NCBI GenBank assembly: GCA_937864895.1
Contig: CALMDF010000190.1
Coordinates: 1-17,737, forward strand
Direction: 5' to 3'
Source of the DNA: an uncultured Holophagales bacterium
Lineage (GTDB): Bacteria; Acidobacteriota; Thermoanaerobaculia; UBA5066
DNA: 17,737 bases
Shown: in pieces, positions 14,749-17,737 of the stretch
Numbering within the stretch: position 1 is the first letter of the stretch
How the letters are laid out: every line of letters starts with the position of its first letter
Program-made: the position numbers and the translations under genes
Notes under the pieces: generated by a model
The model's input: the letters and a program-made list of their open reading frames with translations, nothing else
Database searches by the model: none
Told to the model about the DNA's origin: nothing

Positions 14749-14771
14749 CGGCTCCTCCCGCGACGGAATGA

Positions 14772-14787
14772 CGCAACTCCCGCGCCA
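14772..14787 (-). promoter_or_regulatory. Sigma-54 (-24/-12) promoter for the partner-switch operon
   Basis: On the minus strand the bases read TGGCGCG-GGAG-TTGCG against the consensus TGGCACR-N4-TTGCW; 10 of 12 informative positions match, including GG and GC at the required 10-base spacing. Transcription would start near 14761, just before the ribosome site GGGAGGAG (14752-14759) and the ATG of the 73-residue protein. The upstream 200 bases are AT-rich and hold an IHF-like site and repeats, as is usual for sigma-54 promoters. Confidence 0.7.
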
Positions 14788-14826
14788 CTCCGGCAGGTCG
14801 TCGCCACATCACAACAAACCATTTTT

Positions 14827-14839
14827 TTTCAATACGTTA
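14827..14839 (+). promoter_or_regulatory. IHF-like DNA-bending site beside a T8 tract
   Basis: TTTCAATACGTTA matches WATCAA-N4-TTR at all but one position, next to a run of eight T (14822-14829). It lies about 65-80 bases upstream of the predicted sigma-54 start, where IHF usually bends DNA to bring the activator to the polymerase. Whether this organism has IHF or only HU is not known from the window. Confidence 0.4.
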
Positions 14840-14880
14840 CAGAATACGAGCGGATGTTGCACCAAGGAAGGTAGCGACAC

Positions 14881-14892
14881 ATTGTCACGTTC
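14881..14892. repeat. 12-base direct repeat ATTGTCACGTTC, copy next to the promoter
   Basis: This exact 12-mer occurs again at 14978-14989, 97 bases away. This copy lies about 120-130 bases upstream of the predicted sigma-54 start, in non-coding AT-rich DNA. It may be an activator binding site or the trace of a small duplication. Confidence 0.55.
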
Positions 14893-14917
14893 AGGGATCG
14901 CACGGGCTACGTCCGGA

Positions 14918-14931
14918 TGCAAGGCATTGCA
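14918..14931. promoter_or_regulatory. Palindrome TGCAA-N4-TTGCA, candidate enhancer site
   Basis: TGCAAGGCATTGCA is a perfect inverted repeat about 157-170 bases upstream of the predicted sigma-54 start. Related half-sites are nearby: TGCAA at 14946-14950, TTGCCGCAA at 14961-14969 and TTGCA at 14857-14861. The spacing and symmetry suit a dimeric Fis-type regulator such as the one encoded immediately upstream. Confidence 0.45.
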
Positions 14932-14973
14932 AAAAAGGGCTTTAATGCAATAGCGCCAAATTGCCGCAACGGG

Positions 14974-16461
14974 CTATATTGTCACGTTCTTTCGATAGAG
15001 GGTCCGGCGGTTGATGCCGAGAATCCGCGCCGCCTCGCTCTTGTTCCCGCCGACCGATTCCAGCACGTGGCGGATGTGCTGGAGCTCGAGGGAGGCGAGG
15101 TCGAGGGACCCGCTCACCCCGTCCGCCGGCCGTGCGCCGCGCAGCTGGAGGTCGCCGGCCTCGATCGTGTCCCCCGGGACGAGCGCGACGGCCCCCTCGA
15201 GGAGGTTCTCCAGCTCCCGGACGTTCCCGGGGAAGGGGTAGTCGAGAAGCCGGGCCACGGCCTCCCGGGTCAGCGCCTTGGGTCGCCGCCCGTCCCGGGC
15301 CGCGATCCGAGAGAGGACGTGCCCGATGAGGCGGGGAACGTCCTCCCGCCTGTCCCTGAGCGGAGGGAGGGGAATCTCGACGACCCGGATCCGGTAGTAG
15401 AGGTCCTCGCGGAAACGACGTTCCCGGATCGCCTTCTCGAGGTCGGCGTTCGTCGCCGCCACGACGCGCACGTCCACCGGGACGCGGCGGCGGCCGCCGA
15501 GGCGCTCGATCTCCCGCTCCTGGAGAACCCGGAGGAGCTTGGCCTGGATCGCCAGGGGGGCGTCGGCGATCTCGTCGAGGAAGATCGTCCCGCCGCTGGC
15601 GAGCTCGAACTTCCCGGGTCGCGCCTCGACTCCCGTCGCCACGCCCCTCTCGATGCCGAAGAGCTCGGCTTCGAGGAGGGTCTCCGGGACGGCCGCGCAG
15701 TTGAGCGCGAGGAACGGGGCGTCCCTCCGGGGCGAGGCCGCGTGGAGGAGCCTCGCGACGAGCTCCTTGCCGGTGCCGCTCTCGCCGCGGATCAGGACTC
15801 CCACCCTCGACGCCGCCGCGCGGAGGACGAGGTCCTTCACGCGCCTCATCCCCGCCGAGTCCCCGACGAGGACCTCGTCGATCCCGAGCGAGCCCTTGAG
15901 CGCCCGGTTCTCCTCGCGGAGCCGGTCGACGTCGGCCTCGAGCGCGCGGAGCTGCCGGAGCGCGTCGAGCGCCGGCGCGGCGAGCGCGGCGACCGATTCG
16001 AGGAATCGCCGGTCGCCCTCGTCGAAGGCCGCTCCCGGCCCCCCCCGCGCCTCGCGGTCCAGGACGACCACGACGCCCAGGACCCGCTCCCGCACGACGA
16101 GGGGCGCGCCGGCGACGGTTCCGGCGGCCCTCCCGAGAACGGTCTCCCCCGTCCGGGACAGGGGGCCCCGCGCGCGGCAGAGGTCGAGGACGAACGGGTC
16201 CGAGGCCGCGGCGAGGACGCCCGGGAAGGAGGCGAAGCCGACGGTCGAGACGACAGCGGGGCTGCCGTGCTCCTCGAAGACGACCCCGAAACCCCGCTCC
16301 GCGTCGAGGAGGGAGACGGCCCGGGCGACGATCTCGTCGACGAGGGCCTGCTCCTCGCGAAGAACGTTGAGCGCCCGCGAGACGTCGTAGAGCGTCTCGA
16401 GGCGGAGGACCTTCTTGCGGAGGTCGAACGACTCGTTGGCGCGGGCGTCCCGGACCGCCAT
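14974..16461 (-). CDS. GAF-domain AAA+ sigma-54-type regulator with a GVATGV loop in place of GAFTGA
   Basis: This 495-residue protein has a GAF sensor (about 20-170), a short coiled coil (170-190), an AAA+ domain (about 195-435) and a Fis-type helix-turn-helix (471-490, GGNKSEAARILGINRRTLYR). Walker A is GESGTGKE (226-233), Walker B GTIFLDEI (291-298), and the arginine-finger region is FREDLYYRIR (350-359). The loop that contacts sigma-54 reads ERGVATGVEA (271-280): the GAFTGA motif is GVATGV (273-278), losing the Phe but keeping the Thr and both Gly. It ends just after the recognition helix with NVTI, encoded inside one copy of the 12-base repeat. ATG 16461 follows the TPR gene stop by one base. 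Its stop lies about 200 bases before the sigma-54 promoter of the next operon, which it probably controls. Confidence 0.9.
   Translation of the reverse strand: MAVRDARANESFDLRKKVLRLETLYDVSRALNVLREEQALVDEIVARAVSLLDAERGFGVVFEEHGSPAVVSTVGFASFPGVLAAASDPFVLDLCRARGPLSRTGETVLGRAAGTVAGAPLVVRERVLGVVVVLDREARGGPGAAFDEGDRRFLESVAALAAPALDALRQLRALEADVDRLREENRALKGSLGIDEVLVGDSAGMRRVKDLVLRAAASRVGVLIRGESGTGKELVARLLHAASPRRDAPFLALNCAAVPETLLEAELFGIERGVATGVEARPGKFELASGGTIFLDEIADAPLAIQAKLLRVLQEREIERLGGRRRVPVDVRVVAATNADLEKAIRERRFREDLYYRIRVVEIPLPPLRDRREDVPRLIGHVLSRIAARDGRRPKALTREAVARLLDYPFPGNVRELENLLEGAVALVPGDTIEAGDLQLRGARPADGVSGSLDLASLELQHIRHVLESVGGNKSEAARILGINRRTLYRKNVTI
14978..14989. repeat. 12-base direct repeat ATTGTCACGTTC, copy inside the regulator's 3' end
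   Basis: This second exact copy of the 12-mer overlaps the last codons of the GAF regulator gene (Asn-Val-Thr-Ile on the minus strand). It lies about 220 bases upstream of the predicted sigma-54 start. See the copy at 14881-14892. Confidence 0.55.
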
Positions 16462-16462
16462 G

Positions 16463-17737
16463 TCAGCGCCCGGATGACCCCGCGGCGGACCCGGCCTTCC
16501 CCGCGATCCGCGCCATCACGGCGAGCGCCGGGGCGAAGCGCGGGTTGACGGCGAGGACGGGCCGAAGCTCCTCGCGCGCCTCGTCGGGACGCCCGAGCGT
16601 CACGAGCGCGTCCGCGAGCCGGACACGAAGGCGGAAGGTCAAGGGGTAGTAGGGGAAGCCGCCCGACTGGGCTCCCTTGTCCTCGGCGAGGAGGTCCCGC
16701 ATGGCGCGCACGGACGCCTCGAGGTCGCCGCGCGCTCCTGCGAGAGCCGCCACGGGCCCGAGGACGGCCTTCTCGAGCGCGGCCTTCTCCTTGTCTTCGA
16801 GGTCCGCAGGGAGCTCCGGCAGGCGCGCCAGCTCGGCCTCTGCCTCGTCAGCGCGGCCGGCGAGAGCGAGGAGCACGACACGCGACCGGACCACGTGATG
16901 GCGGAAGACGAAGTCTTCCTTCGGGGACATCGTGGGAGCGGCGGCGGCCTCCCGGTCGACGTCGGCGAGCGCCTCGTCGGGCAGGCCCGCGTCGAGGAGG
17001 GACATCGCCGCCGCCGCGACGAAGCCGTGCTTGTCCTTCCAGTTCTCCGACATCTCCGCCGCCCGGCGGAAGTGGGCAGCCGCGGCCTCCGCGTTCCCCC
17101 GCCCGACCTCGAGCGTCCCGAGGTGGCCGATGGCCGGGAAGAAGTCGGGCTTGATCTCGAGAGCCCTCTTCAGGTGCTCCTCGGCCTCGTCGTACCGCCC
17201 CGTGTTGGCGTAGAGCTCGCCGAGGGAGTCGTACGGGTTCGCCTGGTCGGGGGCGAGGAACCGGTACCGCTTGAGATAGTCCTCCCCCTTCACGAAGTCC
17301 CGGCGGCCGATGAAGTGGTAGCCCAGATAGTTGTAGGCCGTGGCCTGGTTCGGGTCGAGAGAGAGGAGGCGCTCGTAGGTCGCGAGCATCTCGTCGGTCT
17401 TCCCTTCCCGCATCAGGACGGTCGCGAGGCGGAAGTAGCCCTCGGGGTCGTCGGGGAAACGCTTCACGTATTCCCGGACGAGCCGCCCGGACTTCTCGGG
17501 GCTCCGATCGACGAGGTCAGCCTCGGCGATGGCGAGGGAGAGCTTCTCCCTCTCGCTCAGCCGGCCCGGGTTCCGGACGGCGCACTGCACGAGGGAACGG
17601 GCCCGGTCCCGGTCCCGTCCGGCGATGTTGCGGGCCAGGCGAAGGGTGGCCATCGTGAAGTGCGGATCGAGCTCGAGCGCCTTCGCGTAGGACGCGAGCG
17701 CGTCCTTCCGGTAGAGACGCCCCTCGTCCTCCAGACC
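16463..17737 (-). CDS. TPR-repeat protein, C-terminal 424 residues (5' end outside window)
   Basis: The frame is open to the window edge, so the N-terminus is missing; the methionine at 17653 is internal, because upstream codons read RLYRKDALASYAKALELDPHF, another TPR helix pair. The visible part is built from tetratricopeptide helix pairs, for example YFRLATVLMREGKTDEMLATY, YNYLGYHFIGRRDFVKGEDYL, YDSLGELYANTGRYDEAEEHL and VRLADALVTLGRPDEAREEL. There is no catalytic motif in this part. TPR arrays like this often follow a protein kinase or DNA-binding domain in Acidobacteriota-like genomes, so the missing N-terminus may hold such a domain; this is a guess. The stop is one base before the ATG of the GAF regulator, so the two are very likely co-expressed. 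Confidence 0.85.
   Translation of the reverse strand, partial: GLEDEGRLYRKDALASYAKALELDPHFTMATLRLARNIAGRDRDRARSLVQCAVRNPGRLSEREKLSLAIAEADLVDRSPEKSGRLVREYVKRFPDDPEGYFRLATVLMREGKTDEMLATYERLLSLDPNQATAYNYLGYHFIGRRDFVKGEDYLKRYRFLAPDQANPYDSLGELYANTGRYDEAEEHLKRALEIKPDFFPAIGHLGTLEVGRGNAEAAAAHFRRAAEMSENWKDKHGFVAAAAMSLLDAGLPDEALADVDREAAAAPTMSPKEDFVFRHHVVRSRVVLLALAGRADEAEAELARLPELPADLEDKEKAALEKAVLGPVAALAGARGDLEASVRAMRDLLAEDKGAQSGGFPYYPLTFRLRVRLADALVTLGRPDEAREELRPVLAVNPRFAPALAVMARIAGKAGSAAGSSGR

Noticed and set aside
14785..14806. A second sigma-54 match, TGGCGAC-GACC-TGCCG, on the minus strand
   Set aside because: The GG to GC spacing is nine rather than ten, which is not tolerated well. The adjacent 14772-14787 site is far better.
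13657..14874. 405-codon plus-strand open frame across the STAS and kinase genes
   Set aside because: It runs antisense to three well-supported genes and has low-complexity charged sequence with no motif.
14920..14965. Intrinsic terminator for the GAF regulator gene, from the TTTTTT run on the minus strand
   Set aside because: The only stems next to the T-run are three base pairs long, and the five-base GCAAT/ATTGC stem is ten bases too far away. The stretch is better read as control DNA.

Overview
The window is about 17.7 kb of very GC-rich bacterial DNA, packed tightly with genes and with no gap over 300 bases. I see no rRNA, tRNA, CRISPR array or insertion sequence. The gene set points to a Gram-negative soil- or sediment-type bacterium such as an Acidobacteriota or Myxococcota lineage: a propeller-type sensor kinase, two sigma-54 activators, a SpoIIE phosphatase with partner-switch proteins, a lipoprotein protease and TPR proteins. 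That placement rests on style alone and is uncertain.

Plus-strand block (2-3994): the 3' end of a fatty-acid desaturase with a long coiled-coil tail, then a tight unit of pepQ (Xaa-Pro dipeptidase), aguA (agmatine deiminase) and aguB (N-carbamoylputrescine amidase). The three genes overlap through GTGA and ATGA junctions. AguA and AguB together convert agmatine to putrescine. The block ends in a strong hairpin (4002-4025).

Divergent pair (4033-6633): a YhhW-type pirin on the minus strand and an XylR/DmpR-type sigma-54 activator on the plus strand share a 204-base control region. That region holds a possible sigma-54 promoter facing the pirin and two inverted repeats at enhancer distance. It looks like a phenolic-sensing regulator that switches on a possible quercetinase.

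Minus-strand block (6584-17737), in transcription order: a partial TPR protein; a GAF-domain sigma-54-type AAA+ regulator whose GAFTGA loop reads GVATGV; an AT-rich control region; a 73-residue membrane protein; an RsbW-like kinase; a STAS anti-sigma antagonist; a GAF-SpoIIE phosphatase; a lipoprotein with two aspartic-protease lobes; an exported isoaspartyl methyltransferase; and a 1062-residue propeller histidine kinase without a receiver domain. The AT-rich region has a very good sigma-54 promoter (10 of 12 informative positions) placed exactly for the 73-residue gene, an IHF-like site, a TGCAA-N4-TTGCA palindrome and a 12-base direct repeat.

My reading is that the GAF regulator switches on an operon joining a partner-switch circuit to cell-envelope proteolysis and protein repair. 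I know of no described system with this combination. The wiring is inferred from layout and motifs and has not been shown.
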